DNA from: Cycas panzhihuaensis
Taxonomy: Eukaryota; Cycadophyta
Direction: 5' to 3'
Length of the DNA stretch: 64,000 bases
NCBI GenBank assembly: GCA_023213395.1
Contig: CM041465.1
Coordinates: forward strand, 211,241,741-211,305,740
The position numbers and the translations under genes are program-made. The notes under the pieces are model-generated. The model searched no databases, was not told the origin of the DNA, and saw nothing but the letters and a program-made list of their open reading frames with translations. Positions 46,560 to 57,455 of this stretch are shown piece after piece (within the stretch, counting starts at the first letter, position 1; each line of letters opens with the position of its first letter).

Positions 46560-47180
46560 TCATTAGCGGCTAGGTTTCAGAGGTGCAAACAGATCGCAAG
46601 AAGATGAGCATGATGGCCTGAGGCTTGAGTGACAAAGCGACGGACAAACCTCGTGCACGGCCAAGAAGAAGAGGAAGGCGGCGCTCAAGGATGAGGCGAA
46701 CGAGACTATCCGCCTCACCGAGGTCCTGTGGGGATATCTTGAATGTCGACGGACGAGAAGTAGGCCAAGAGGGATCCGTGGTGGAAGTAAGAGTTCTCAA
46801 GTGAGGGCATCGCACCGCAAACTTGGGTGAGATGGGACACCACAACTTAAGAGTCGCAGCAAGACGATGGATCCGTGATGGAAACATAGAGCATTAGTGA
46901 GGGCTTCAATAATACCGTGTGTATTCGGCTTCATTGTTGGAAGCCTCAGGAGGAATATCCCGAGCGCATGAGATCATGTCTAGAGGGGTGCAGAGAATCC
47001 ACACAGAAGGTCCACAGTTCATCGCGGCCGTCGGTAAAAATGTAGATGGACATGGGTGACACAAAGCCCTGGTAGTAAATAGGCAGTGGTGGAACGGAAG
47101 AGGAGCTCGAGAGACAAGCAAAGGTGGCCGTGAAGGGTAGGAGGACTTAGCAATAAGGCTACCCAGGGGCGAGAGCAAGC
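46560..47180 (-). mobile_element. Extra (archaeal-type) RNase H remnant, copy 2
   Basis: Minus strand. PEASNNEAEYT (about 46945-46910) is the NNxAEY helix. Then, frame-shifted, come VVVSHLTQVCGAM (46855-46815), SLLAYFSSVDIQDIP (46765-46725) and GEADSLVRLILERR (46713-46670). This is the same series as 26500-26900 in copy 3. Upstream, FTDGRDELWTFCVDS-like sequence (about 47030-46985) may represent the first strand. It lies downstream of integrase. An extra RNase H is known for the Tat lineage; its position after integrase is what I see in both copies. Confidence 0.6.
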
Positions 47181-47562
47181 AGTCTGATCACTATCTGAGA
47201 GCGGGCAGAGAAAAACATCCTAGGCGCCAAAAGGTCGCCGGAAGCAAAACATGCCCGGACAAAGGAGCATTCTCTTTGGGGACCCTAGAGTGAAAAAGGG
47301 TCATGAAGCGAGTCCAGCGGCAAAACAAGCCAAATGAGTATAAACTTGAGCATGCACGGGAGCGGCACGTAAAACGAGACAGAAGGGCCCCGCGAAAAAG
47401 CGAAACCGAGGCACCATAAATACACCTACAAAAGAGTGCAAAAGGTCGTCAAAAGAGCATAATGGGCAACAGGCTAGAAGGCAAAGGCACCTGGGAAACG
47501 GACGGTCCCCAACTACCGGCCGTGAGGCCAAAAACGGAAGAAGTACCCATCGGGGCCTCCGC

Positions 47563-47571
47563 CTATATAAG
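47563..47571 (+). promoter_or_regulatory. TATA box of the antisense gene in copy 2
   Basis: CTATATAAG on the plus strand, opposite to pol. It lies 20 bases upstream of ATTCATTTTCAC (47591-47602), which recurs at the equivalent place in copy 3 (minus 25152-25141, TATA at 25173-25183). Conservation of both elements and their spacing in two diverged copies supports a real promoter. Confidence 0.55.
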
Positions 47572-47599
47572 GAAATCGTACGAAAAATGGATTCATTTT

Positions 47600-48480
47600 C
47601 ACCGGCTCTCATGAGAAACCAGAGCCATTCCCTTACGCAGCGAAGCGCTGCTCAACTTTAGAGGCACGCGGGACGATCCGACTGTTGGATCGAGTGGGAG
47701 AGAGCCGGTGGGACCATCCGGACCGCCGGAGGAGAGGCAGCCCATAAGGGGCATTGATAAGAGCAAGGGGCCAGTGACTAAGGCTCGCAGGTATGGATCA
47801 TGAGGATATCCAGAGAGGCGAGAGTTGAGCCGATCCCTGTGAGGAGAGAGGCCCAGGCAGAGGAGGTACCCGAGGATGAGGTACCCGTAGCTGGCGGAGA
47901 GCCAGGAGGAGAGGATGTCGTGCAAGCAGAGGAGCCAGCAGCCATGGCATATGAGGTCTAACCATTTCCTTAGTCATTTGTGACGGATAGATGTTTAGTT
48001 TGACTTAATCATGCTATGTGGTAGGATATTCACTGACATACGGCATGTTGCATTGGCAGGTACAACAGAGGTCCGGAGACTAGTAGAGGCCATGGTGAGG
48101 GAGATGTTCCCTCAGGTATATGCAGAGGGGCAACCACCCATCCAGGCAGAGGATGCGCCTAGATCGATAGGTGCACACATGGAGGAATTCGCCCCGTTGA
48201 CAAGGGCAAGAGACATCTGGGCTATAGAGTCCCAAGAGCACATGACATCTGGGGGAGATGCAATGGAGCTAGATGAGGCGAGGAGTGAGAGGGACGAGCT
48301 ATGCAGATGAGTCCAGGCTCTAGAAGCTCGAGAGGAGCGGTGGAGACACAGGGAGCATGCCCGGATAGCGGCACTAGAGGAGCGCCCGAGGAGTGGAGGG
48401 TAAGAGGGATCGTATCCGTGCTAGATATGATCGGTTAGTAGATCAGTGGCGCCGAGGTCGAGCAGAGCGGGGACGTATAC
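47600..48480 (+). pseudogene. Antisense ORF of Tat-like copy 2, E/R-rich protein
   Basis: Plus-strand coding-like DNA inside a minus-strand element. A first segment (about 47815-47960) reads EARVEPIPVRREAQAEEVPEDEV and continues acidic to a TAA. A 102-base intron-like gap with a GTCTAA donor and TTGCATTGGCAG acceptor (47958-48059) follows. The second segment (48011-48310, 99 codons) reads TTEVRRLVEAMVREMFPQVYAEG, then an acidic, charged region DELDEARSERDEL-like that goes on after a stop as ALEAREERWRHREHARIAALEER, a probable coiled coil. The two segments are not in matching phase, so this copy is probably broken. Tat-lineage elements such as Grande are known to carry antisense ORFs here. The product's function is unknown. 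Confidence 0.5.
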
Positions 48481-49341
48481 CCATATAGCGACGACGACCC
48501 CAAGATGGCCACGTGATGAGGGAAGTGAGTTAGAGAGCTCATGGAGGCCTGTGAGGAGCCTCAAGGGATGTGATCCCTGTGAGAGAGATCACACCGACTG
48601 TGAGATGGTACCCCAGTGAGGCGGTAGTAGAGTAGGAGATATGTACATGATTTAACGGGAAAGCACGGGCCTCTAGGGGGTCATATGTAGAGTCATATGA
48701 TTGTACCCCCTCTACAAGGATACTGGCTTCCCATATGTATGATGTAACATATGATTTTGATGTATATATATATATATATACGGGTAATTGAAACCCCATT
48801 TGACATGAGATGTCGTGTATATATCGTGTGGTAGATAGCATATATATTTTGTTTTGTATGTTGTAAATGTTATGTTTTAAATGTTTTATTGTATGATGCA
48901 CATATTTCCTTCCATGCATGGCTATATATACCTAACAGAGCACACACATCCACCATGAGTAGGGCGATAGAGAGGTGTGAGGTTAGAAATATAGCGACAT
49001 GCACGTCCATGGGGAAGCATAGCGGAATATGCAAAGGAAACAACAGTGTGAGAGAGGAGTAATGGCACTCTAAAGTGTCGCCCTAATTGGGGATGCCCAA
49101 GTAGGAAGACAAAAGGTTCCCAAGGGATACAGAACACGGGTTCCGCATGAGGAACCGTATGAAAAGAGATAATCCATCTTAAATGGCCATCCTACCCATG
49201 GTTGGGAAGAATGGGAATAACCTAAGATGGTAATTTAGGCTCATTTCGAGCGTGGTGATGGGATTGCCGGAAGATCATGCATAAAACTTCTCAAGGAATT
49301 TCCCGTTATCACTTTCTCAAATTCAAGCCCTTCCGTGGTGG
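48481..49341 (-). mobile_element. Spacer between antisense ORF and integrase, copy 2
   Basis: Noncoding. Contains a (TA)9 run at 48763-48780. The minus-strand frames (48919-48539 and 49137-48922) show no recognisable domain. Confidence 0.5.
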
Positions 49342-50380
49342 CTATCTATAAGCATCACCGAGGGTCTCGATAATGATGAAAGGGCCAACCCGTCGGGGTT
49401 TGAATTTGGTCAAACGATCATGGAGATATTTAAGCTTGAGGACGTGGTCCCCAGGAAACAAAGGATAGGAACGAAGATGTTTATCGTAGGTCCTTTGTAA
49501 GCAAGCTTTGGGTGCTAGGTTAGCCTGATAAGCAGCTAAGCGTCTCTCGTCTAAAGCTTCGAGGTCCAACAGGTGAGCCTGACAGATAGACTCTTCGTCA
49601 ATGAGACCTTTGAGGGAGACTCGTAAAGAGGGAATCTCCACCTCCAGCGGGAGTACTGCCTCGGTACCGTAGACCAGGGAGAATGTGGTCATTCCCGTGG
49701 CGGAACGAATAGAGGTGCAGTAAGCCCACAAAGCGAAAGGCAACTGAAGGTGCCAATCCTTTTCAGATTGAGCAATGGTTTTCTTTAGGATACTGACGAG
49801 AGTCTTATTGAAAGACTCCACTTGGCTATTTTCCTGAGGATAGTAAGGAGAAGAAGTTTTGTGAGAAATCTTGAACTTCTCGCAAAGCTCATACATCTCC
49901 TTATTACAAAAGGGGGTTCCATTGTCGGTGATTAGGACGTCTGAACTCAAACAACAAATGATGTACCGTAAACGAATGTGGCTATCGCTTTAGCAGGAGT
50001 AGTGATCAAGGGAATGGCCTCCACCTATTTGGTAAAATACTCTGTGGCAGTCAAGATAAACTTGTGCTGCGACGACGAAGGTGGAGAGATAGCTCCAATG
50101 AGGTCTAGTCCCCACTGAGCGAAAGGCCATGGCAAAATAATAGGGTGAAGGGCCTCGAGAAGGCACATGGGAGATATTGGCGTGTTCCCGACATCGCCAA
50201 CATCTCAAAGCAAAGGCGGCGCCCTTGAAAAGGGACACCAAAATAACCCATGCGAGGATCCTCTAAGCCATAGATCGGCCCCAAAGTGACCTCTACAAAT
50301 ACCATGGTGGCATTCACAGTATTTGGTCGGCTTTGTCGGCGGTGACGCAATGTAGAAGGATCCTCGAAGGACCTCTTGTA
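49342..50380 (-). mobile_element. Tat-like integrase remnant, copy 2
   Basis: Best preserved piece of copy 2. A 202-codon frame (49950-49342) covers the core from DVLITDNGTPFCNKEMYELC through SPYYPQENSQVESFNKTL, where NSQVE replaces the usual NGQVE and the catalytic Glu is kept. It then runs through LPFALWAYCTSIRSATGMTTF to the C-terminal GDHVLKLKYLHDR...KFKPRRVGPFII. The preceding core and zinc-finger part (50350-49985) is frame-shifted and contains equivalents of LDLIGAISPPSS and KFILTATEYFTK. The first catalytic Asp lies in the shifted part; the second is the D of ITDNG. The element is split further upstream by the nested insertion. Confidence 0.88.
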
Positions 50381-50399
50381 CTACTTCACCGACGAGGAA

Positions 50400-51977
50400 G
50401 TATTACCCGCGTAAGTCCGGATGCGAGATCTAACTTTACTACTAGCATCGGGTGGTATTACTGCGTGTGAGATACCACACTATATCACTATACCATCCAT
50501 TGTCGATGAGTGGATGAGGAGAGGTACCACGAATCGTCAAGATAGACTCATCAGGGAGAGAATCATCGATGGGGGCACCAAAGGAGTTAGGAATAGGGGC
50601 ATCTGCAAGCTGCTTGGCCACTACCATTCCCTTCTTTGATTTCCGGTTAACGATATGAAGGTTAAATTCTTGAAGCAGATCGGGGCCCGAAGCCCTACCC
50701 TTCAAATTTAAACGAGTGAGCAAGCATCGTAACGGATCAGATTGACGATCACCTTGGTGGTGTTGCCAAGCAAGTAGTGTCCGAACTTCTTGGTCGCATG
50801 GTCCAAGGAGAGACACCCTTCTCGGCAGAAGAATAGTTAACTTCAGCACCACGAGGGTGTAACTAATAAAATATATGACTCTCTCGCCTCGAGTCATCCT
50901 CTTGAGCTAACATAGCGCCCAAGGATTCGTCAGTCGCCGATGTGTATAGGATGAAGGGCCTATCGAATCGAGGAGGTGCCAGTGTAGAAGCGGAAACAAG
51001 GGCTTCCTTTAGTCCTTCGAAGGCCTTTTGGGTCTTGTCAGACCAGGCAAAAGGGGCTCCCTTCTTCAATAGGTTTGTAAGGGGTTTAGCACTTACAGCG
51101 AAGTCTGCTAAGAAGCGCCTGAGAAAACTGAGCCTACGTAGGAACGACTTAATCTATCATTGGGTCCTAGGCGGCGGCATGTCAAGGATTGCCACGACCT
51201 TGTTAGGTCAATTTGAATTCCTTATTTGGACACGAGGAACCTAAGGAGTTTGCCCGAGGTAATGGTAAACACGCATTTGAGCAGATTTAAACCGACATGG
51301 TACTTGTGGCATCGTGAAAGATGGCCCATAAGTCGAGGGATGATGGGCCCCACGATACGAGAGGCCCATCATATTATCCATGAAGACCTCCAATGTGTTA
51401 TCAATGAGGTCGAGAAGATGAAATGCATGGCTCTTTGGTAAGTAGCACCTATATTCTTAAGGCCAAAGGGTATTTCTTTGTAAGCAAAGGTACCCCATGG
51501 TGTAGTGAAAGCCATCTTGTGGCGCCTTCGTGAGAGATCTAAATTTGGTTATAGCCGGAGAAGTCGTCCATTAAATACATGACTTCAAATCTGGCGGTAC
51601 GATTAATAATTTGATTGATAAAGGAGAGAGGGAAGTTGTCCTTAGGACAAGCATTGTTAATGTCATAGAAATTGACATATATATGAATTACCCCATTCTT
51701 TTTGGCAACGGGGACAATATTGGAGACCCACTTAGGGTAGTAAATGGAAGTAATAAGTTTAGCATCCGAAGCTTCTCAACCTCCATCTCGACGGCCACCG
51801 AGCTTTGGATGAAGGACGCCGCTCGCGGCGCATGTATGTGCCGTGGATGGTCGTGAGATTATGGGTGACAATGAAGGGATCGATTCCCTTCATGAAAGCA
51901 TAGTTCCATGTGAAAATGTCTTGAAACTCCTAGAACAAAAGGGAGTACTCCTTACTTTATTAGGAGAACATTCCACC
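50400..51977 (-). mobile_element. Tat-like RT-RNase H remnant, copy 2 (5' part displaced by insertion)
   Basis: Minus strand. RT pieces include the equivalents of IYVDF...CPKDNFPL (51700-51640) and the catalytic box EVFMDNM (around 51375), where FMDDM is expected. A KKGAPFAWSDKTQKAFEGLKEAL segment (51069-51000) starts the RNase H, followed by DRPFILYTSATDESLGAMLAQED (50955-50890). Later pieces are DPLRCLLTRLNLKGRASG and LLQEFNLHIVNRKSKKGMVVA (50730-50620). Frame breaks lie at 50860-50900 and throughout RT. The left-to-right order matches copy 1. Homology to copy 1 stops at 51977, where the plus-strand element begins, and resumes at 63650. Confidence 0.85.
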
Positions 51978-53022
51978 GATCCGTGAGGATCTACCATATG
52001 TTTACAGATGCGGAAAATGCTAGGCATTGGTATAACCGAAAGAGATATGGCCAAATGGTATCAAAATTATATGAAATTTTGTGTAAAGCTAGAAGACACA
52101 TCCCACTAGATGTATACAAAAGGTGGGGTTCGAAAATATCATTCGATTAAAGTTCAAGCCTTGTTTTGCATAAAATTAATCCCCACAAAGTAGAAAAAAA
52201 TAGCAAATACATATTATCATTAAATGAACAAAAATATAGTCAAATGACATCCAAATGAGCTAAAATTTTGGGGAAGCAGAGGAGACATAGTTCCTATACG
52301 TGTACCAAATTTGAGCTGAATTGGAGCGATTAAGGTCGATTATAAGTCGTAACTTTTAAGAATTATATGAAGGCCACTTAGACAAGAGAAAAATAACAAA
52401 TACATATTATCATTAAATGAATAAAAATATAGTCAAATAACATCCAAATGAGCTAAAATTTTGAGGAAGCAGAGGGGACATGCATTCCTATATGTATACC
52501 AAATTTTAGCTAAATTAGGATCCGTTAAGATTAGTTACAAGCTAAAACTTTTTAAGAATTACATGAAGGCCACTTGGACAACATGCATTCTGGTGGTTAG
52601 TGGTTATACTTGCATGATTGCCACTTGTTAAACATGTAATTTTGGTTTCTTTCTATAAATTAAGTACTATTAGGGGTTGGAGAGTTGGTTCTTGGAGACT
52701 TGACTTGGGAAGCATCATTGGAGAAGCATTTAGAGGGTTGGAGTCCCCTTATGGTATAATTGTAACATTTATTCCTTGTAATTTTACCATTCTTTTGCTA
52801 GTTGATTTCTCCACCATTAAATGGAGATTTTTATAGTTTAATAAAAGTATTACTCCTCATACTTTTCGATCAATGCTAAGAATAAATGATTTGGTATAGA
52901 ATTTTCCTTTCATGGGCTCATTGTTGTTTTGATGTTATTGAGATTTCTATACTAACTCCCGTGATCTCGAGGAGAAAAGGTTGATAATTGACTTCATCAC
53001 CAACTAAGCTCTTTTGGGATCA
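51978..53022 (+). mobile_element. 5' LTR of the middle nested gypsy element
   Basis: It matches 63191-63648 (3' LTR) over its first ~450 bases, including AAATGCTAGGCATTGGTATAACC. It starts CGATCC where the 3' copy has TGATCC and ends CA directly before the primer-binding site, giving about 1045 bp. It contains a tandem duplication of ~193 bp (52204-52396 and 52397-52585), whose units share CAAATACATATTATCATTAAATG and AAATGAGCTAAAATTTTG. Confidence 0.85.
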
Positions 53023-53027
53023 TATTT

Positions 53028-53040
53028 TGGTATTAGAGCC
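53028..53040 (+). promoter_or_regulatory. Primer-binding site of the middle nested element
   Basis: TGGTATTAGAGCC, one substitution from the TGGTATCAGAGC that pairs with initiator tRNA-Met. It lies six bases after the CA ending the LTR, so the element is on the plus strand. Confidence 0.8.
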
Positions 53041-53149
53041 TCTGATCTTTGTTGTAAGGACTTGAATGGTAGAAAGAAGGAAAGGATATAAAGAAAAAGG
53101 TGAAGACTTTCTTGTATTGCAATCACCAAGAAGATAAAGAAAGAATCTA

Positions 53150-54140
53150 AGCACCATGGTGAAAAGAAGATGGAGAAATTAGATTTGAAAAGCTTGAGAA
53201 GAACGTAGAAGCCTTGATGCAAATGATGACCCACCTTCTACCTCTAGTCAAAGGAAAAGGCAAAGAGAAGGAATTTGAAGGAGGATCCACATATGACCAC
53301 AACCATGAAGAGGAAGAGGAGGAGACCTTAAAGTACTCTTTTGAAGAAAGCAACGGTGCTTCATCTCATCAACCCTTAAAGGTGGAGGCAAAGTTGGATA
53401 TTCCAACTTATGATGGAGAGGTAAATCTTGAAAAGTTGGACCATTGGTTGGATCAACTTGAAATCTACTTCACAATTTATGCTTATAGTAATGCTTAAAA
53501 GCTTTCATTTGCTAGGCTCAAGTTGTGTAAACATGCATTGACATGGTGGAATGCATATTTGAATACTCATAATGTATCTTCTTTTCATGGAGGGATTTTA
53601 AGAAAATAATAAAGAAGCAATTCTACCCCATAGGTCATGAGGAAGACCAATGGGTCATTTGGCAATATTTATGCCAAGGGAGAGGTGTAAGTGTCCAAGA
53701 CTATACTTCTTTATTTTTTAGGCATGGCATGCTACTTGGTAATAATATGGATGAACATGTCACTCTTATGAAATTCATTGGAGGATTACATGAATACATA
53801 AGGAAGGAACTAAGGCTTTTTAAGGTTCAATCCATTAGAGAAGCAAGTAGAATGACTATGGCAATAGGAAGTAAAAGCAAGAAATCTACATTCATGTCTA
53901 AAGATTCTACTTTACTTCTAATAAGTATGAAAAGAATCCTAAATTGCACTCATCTAAAAGGCAAGAAGGAAAGAAGAAAAGAACTAATTTTGTTAAAAGT
54001 TCTAACTATTGTGAGCATTATGATATTAGTGGTCAGATTACAAAGAAAGTGTTGGAAGTTGCATCCAAAACTAAAGCCAAAACATATCAAGCATATGGAA
54101 TTAAGAAAGAAGGAAAAAGGGAAAGCACTACTTTCTGAGG
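53150..54140 (+). mobile_element. gag remnant of the middle nested element
   Basis: Plus strand. PTYDGEVNLEKLDHWLDQLEIYF (53400-53470) is the start of the gag core, followed by KLSFARLKLCKHALTWW, the LxGxAxxWW segment. A stop at 53498 and shifts near 53605 and 53700 break the frame. FIGGLHEYIRKELRLF follows at 53770-53820. Around 54005-54050 a decayed CCHC knuckle is visible: C-E-H-Y instead of C-x2-C and GQ instead of GH, then KKCW in another frame. Confidence 0.8.
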
Positions 54141-54640
54141 TGGAGATTCAAAGTGAAGGAGAAGAAGAGAAGGTTACTCTACTTACAAATTATGAAGATG
54201 ATGCTACAAGGGAGGAACTATTTCACTTGAAGCTTCAAGTAGGAAATAGTATGATCGGTGCCATTATAGATCCGGGGAGCCAAAAGAATTTGATCTCAGA
54301 AAGTTTGGTAAAGAGCATTGGGTTGGTAACTACTCCTCACCCTCACCCATATCCTCTTGGTTGGATCCATAAAGATGTGGAAATGCAAATATCAAAGCAA
54401 TGTACACTTAAATTTTCCATCACTAATGATTTTGTTGATAAAGTAATATGTGATGTGGTGCCATTAGATGTATGCCATGTTGTGCTTGGGAGTCCCTATT
54501 TGTGGGATCGAGATGCACTCTTCTATCGAAGGGAGAGAAAGTATCGGTTGATGAAGGATAACAAGTGCTTCATCATAAAGGCCACAAAGAAGCATTTGGA
54601 TAAGATAGCATTAATTTCACTACTACTCAAGCAAAAAGGA
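54141..54640 (+). mobile_element. Aspartic protease of the middle nested element
   Basis: Within the 53729-54643 frame (304 codons), AIIDPGSQKNLISESLV (54262-54315) is the active-site region, reading D-P-G where most retropepsins have D-S-G or D-T-G. The rest, PHPYPLGWI, VVPLDVCHVVLGSPYLWDRDALFY (54465-54525), is the VLGxxWL-type second half. Open and well preserved. I cannot tell whether DPG is a lineage feature or a mutation. The protease would cleave the Gag-Pol polyprotein. Confidence 0.75.
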
Positions 54641-54975
54641 TGATCAATGCATGTGGTAAATTCGTCATCTTAATGGTAAGGAGAAAAGAAGAGCCAGGAG
54701 ATGAAGAAGATCATTCTACTCACACTCTTCTTATATCACCTAAACAAATGCAACAAATTGAGGAGTTAAAGACAAGGTATGATATTCTATTTCAACATGT
54801 TGATGGGCTACCACCAAAGAGAAAGATAGAGCATGAAATCACTCTTATAGGAGATGCACCATTGCCTAATGTTGCTTTGTATAGGCACTCCATTATAGAG
54901 AATAATGAGATAAAGAGGCAAGTTGAGGAGTTGCTTGATCAAGGGGTCATAAGACCTTCATGTTCACCTTGTGGG
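54640..54975 (+). mobile_element. RT N-terminus of the middle nested element (left of inner insertion)
   Basis: Frame 54640-55002 includes LKTRYDILFQHVDGLPPKR, IEHEITLIGDAPLPNVALYRH and VEELLDQGVIRPSCSPCG, the classic start of gypsy RT. It is cut at SPCG by the inner element at 54976. RT resumes at 60527 in the same frame once a single GTGGG is counted. Confidence 0.9.
54971..54975. repeat. Target-site duplication, left copy
   Basis: GTGGG, repeated at 60522-60526 on the other side of the inner element. Confidence 0.85.
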
Positions 54976-55544
54976 TGTAGTGATCTAATTCTACTTTTAT
55001 AGCAATTTTCCTCAAAAATACAAGTAATAATCCACAAAACAATAACTAAATGCTATTCAACAAGGAAAATAAACAATGAACAAGAATTACGTAATCCATA
55101 AGTAAATAATAGTCTTTATTGTCAAATAATACCAAAATAGAGCAAAAGTTCAACAAAGTACTGCCTTTCTTGAAGACGTGAGCTTCCCTCTTCGAGGCAA
55201 GGAACCCTCCAAACTACAGCCTCCAAATGGGCGAGCTAATTGCAGCCCTAGAACCGAAAATGTGCGACCAAAGAACCTCCGATGATGTTGAAATGAGGCC
55301 GCTCCTCCTTAAATAGGCGCCCAAACGAAAGTAATAGAAGTCGGCTGATCGGGTAATATTCTTCTTAAAATCGCTTAAATAGAAGTCACCGTAACTTCTC
55401 CAAAACCGGCAGCTAACTTGAAATGGCCATAACTTTTGATTGAGATGTCGAATTGACTTTCGCCTAAACCGTTGGAATCCTTGTTCGAGACCTTCAATTT
55501 GAATGGTTACATGGCATAGTTTTAACTAGATTTTGAATGGTACA
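54976..55544 (-). mobile_element. Left LTR (3' LTR) of the innermost gypsy element
   Basis: 569 bp, TGTAGTGATC...TGGTACA. It is highly similar to 59952-60521, with scattered substitutions and small indels (roughly 93-95 percent identity by eye). A polypurine tract in the minus-strand sense, GAAGGAGGGA (about 55546-55557), adjoins its inner end. This confirms minus-strand orientation. Confidence 0.93.
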
Positions 55545-56136
55545 AATCCCTCCTTCAAAGCATGCTTTGCCCTCAAAGCATTAGTAAGGGCCCATTTTTC
55601 TAGATCCATTCTTCAGATTCCCACGTTGCATCTTCAAGCTCCAATGTCTTCCATTTGCTGCGATACTCTTTTATTATCCTGGATTGTAACTTCTTGTCCC
55701 TGGTCTTCAATATCCTCGTGTTCCACTACCATCATTCCTTCTTCATCAAGTGTTGGTAAATTTGTTTGTGGAGCTTCCTTTTCACCCAACGTTTTCTTCA
55801 AGCAAGATACGTGGAAGATATTATGGATCTTGCTTGCTAGTGGCGCTTTAAGCGATATGCCACTTCCCCTGTGCGTTCCTCAATCTGATATGGTCCAAAG
55901 AATCTTGGTGATAATTTATGTCGATTATTTTGTTTCATCGACATCTGTTGTAGGGTTGGAGTCTTATGAATACCCATTCTCCCATCTCAAAACTTCGTTC
56001 AGATCTCTTTCTATCTGCTTGTTGCTTCATCCTATTTTTTGCCATCTCCAAATTATTCTTTAATATTCGAATTGTTTCTTACATCTCATTGCAAGTTTTC
56101 TTGGACCTGCCTACACTTTAGATGTATTTAGCCAAT
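55545..56136 (-). mobile_element. Integrase C-terminal/3' region, innermost element
   Basis: Minus-strand continuation of pol downstream of the integrase core. It is decayed, with no long minus-strand frame. The 176-codon plus-strand frame here (55533-56063) is a reverse-strand shadow. Confidence 0.55.
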
Positions 56137-56740
56137 TCAAGAGTGATGGAGGTTCATACCCATATAGTACTTGAAATGGTGACATTTTAGCCACGCATGG
56201 TATGTGATGTTATACCACCATACTGCAAAATGGAGCCACCGATGACATTGTGTATGATTATCTGATGAGAAGTTTTTTAAGTATTCCTGCACACATTTGT
56301 TAACTATTTCGCCCCGCCATCCGCTCACGGTGGTATGTCAGGCTCATATGTAAGCTAGTGCCGATCGATTTGAACAACTCCTTCCAAAAGTGAGTTGTGA
56401 ATTTGGGATCCCCTGTCACGATTATAACCTTTCCAAACCCATCTACTCTCTCAATTTCTTTCATATATAATTCTCCTATTTCCCTTCCTTTTCCTCCTGT
56501 TTGAGTTCCCCCGAAATGGGGGTATTTAGTTAACTGCTACCACTACAAAATTGCATCTCTTCCTTCCGAACGCGGAAGACCCGTAATAAAATCCATACAC
56601 ATTTCTTCCCATTTTGATGGGGAATGGGAAGGGTTGTAGCAACCCGGGTCTTCACTGATTCGCTTTTATTCCTTTGACATGTATCACATTCTGATACAAA
56701 TCGGAGGACGTCAGATTTCAACCCTTTCCAGTAAAACAAG
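56137..56740 (-). mobile_element. Integrase remnant of the innermost element
   Basis: Zinc-finger end: MFYWKGLKSDVLRFVSECDTCQRNK (56739-56665), with the C-x2-C of the HHCC finger. Then, frame-shifted, the core. The later part GWRGEIVNKCVQEYLKNFSSD, then WLHFAVWWYNITYHAWLKC (56328-56137), corresponds to the LxFAExxYNxxxHSS segment. Several frame breaks are present. Confidence 0.8.
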
Positions 56741-57455
56741 CTTCAAAGCCTTCTATAAGTCTTATCCATCCCTGAGTGTCCTGAAACTGGAGTTGAGTGA
56801 GCTTCTTGAAGTAGTGCTTTTTTTAGTTTACTTGTCTTTGGAACAACTATTTTTCCTTTCCTTAGAATTAATTCTCCTTGTTCCGTAAATTGCACTATTT
56901 TTCCTTCTCTGATCTTTTGCCTTATTCCTTGTGATATCTTGTCGCCTTTATATTCCTTGCCACTCTGTTGCCCATTTTGGAGTTGTTATTGTCATTGAAT
57001 TGGCTAAGGCTTCAATCTTTCCTTCCTCCTAGTAGTCTAGATAGAGCATCGGCTATTACATTTTCTTTCCCTTTTTGTATTCTATGGTAAATCCGCCTTC
57101 ATTGGTGTATTGCATGCATAATGGCCACATCTCTTTGCCATATATTGGTTTTGTTTTTCCCTATTATTCGACTTGGCTTTCATAAGCTATTGGCCTTCCT
57201 CCTCGTAATAGAATTGCTCCTATTCCAAAACTCAAGCATCACATTCCAATGTGAATGGTTGAGTAAAATCCGGTAAGGCCAATCTGGAGTGCGATCATTG
57301 CTTGTTTTAATTCTTGAAATGCTCCTTCGCTCCTAAATTCCATTTGAACACATCCTTTTGGTCAAGTCTCGTTAGTGGTGATGCTATGTGTGCATACCCT
57401 TTTATGAACTTTCTCAAAATCCTGTTGCACCCAAAAACTTCTTACTCTGTGACAT
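56741..57455 (-). mobile_element. RNase H region of the innermost element (decayed)
   Basis: This lies between the RT frame and the integrase finger, as expected for RNase H. No clean frame remains and motifs are only faintly visible. Plus-strand frames in the interval are not supported. Confidence 0.55.

Noticed and set aside
55533-56063. 176-codon plus-strand frame
   Set aside because: It lies opposite the integrase end of the innermost minus-strand element and starts in its polypurine tract; it has no domain.
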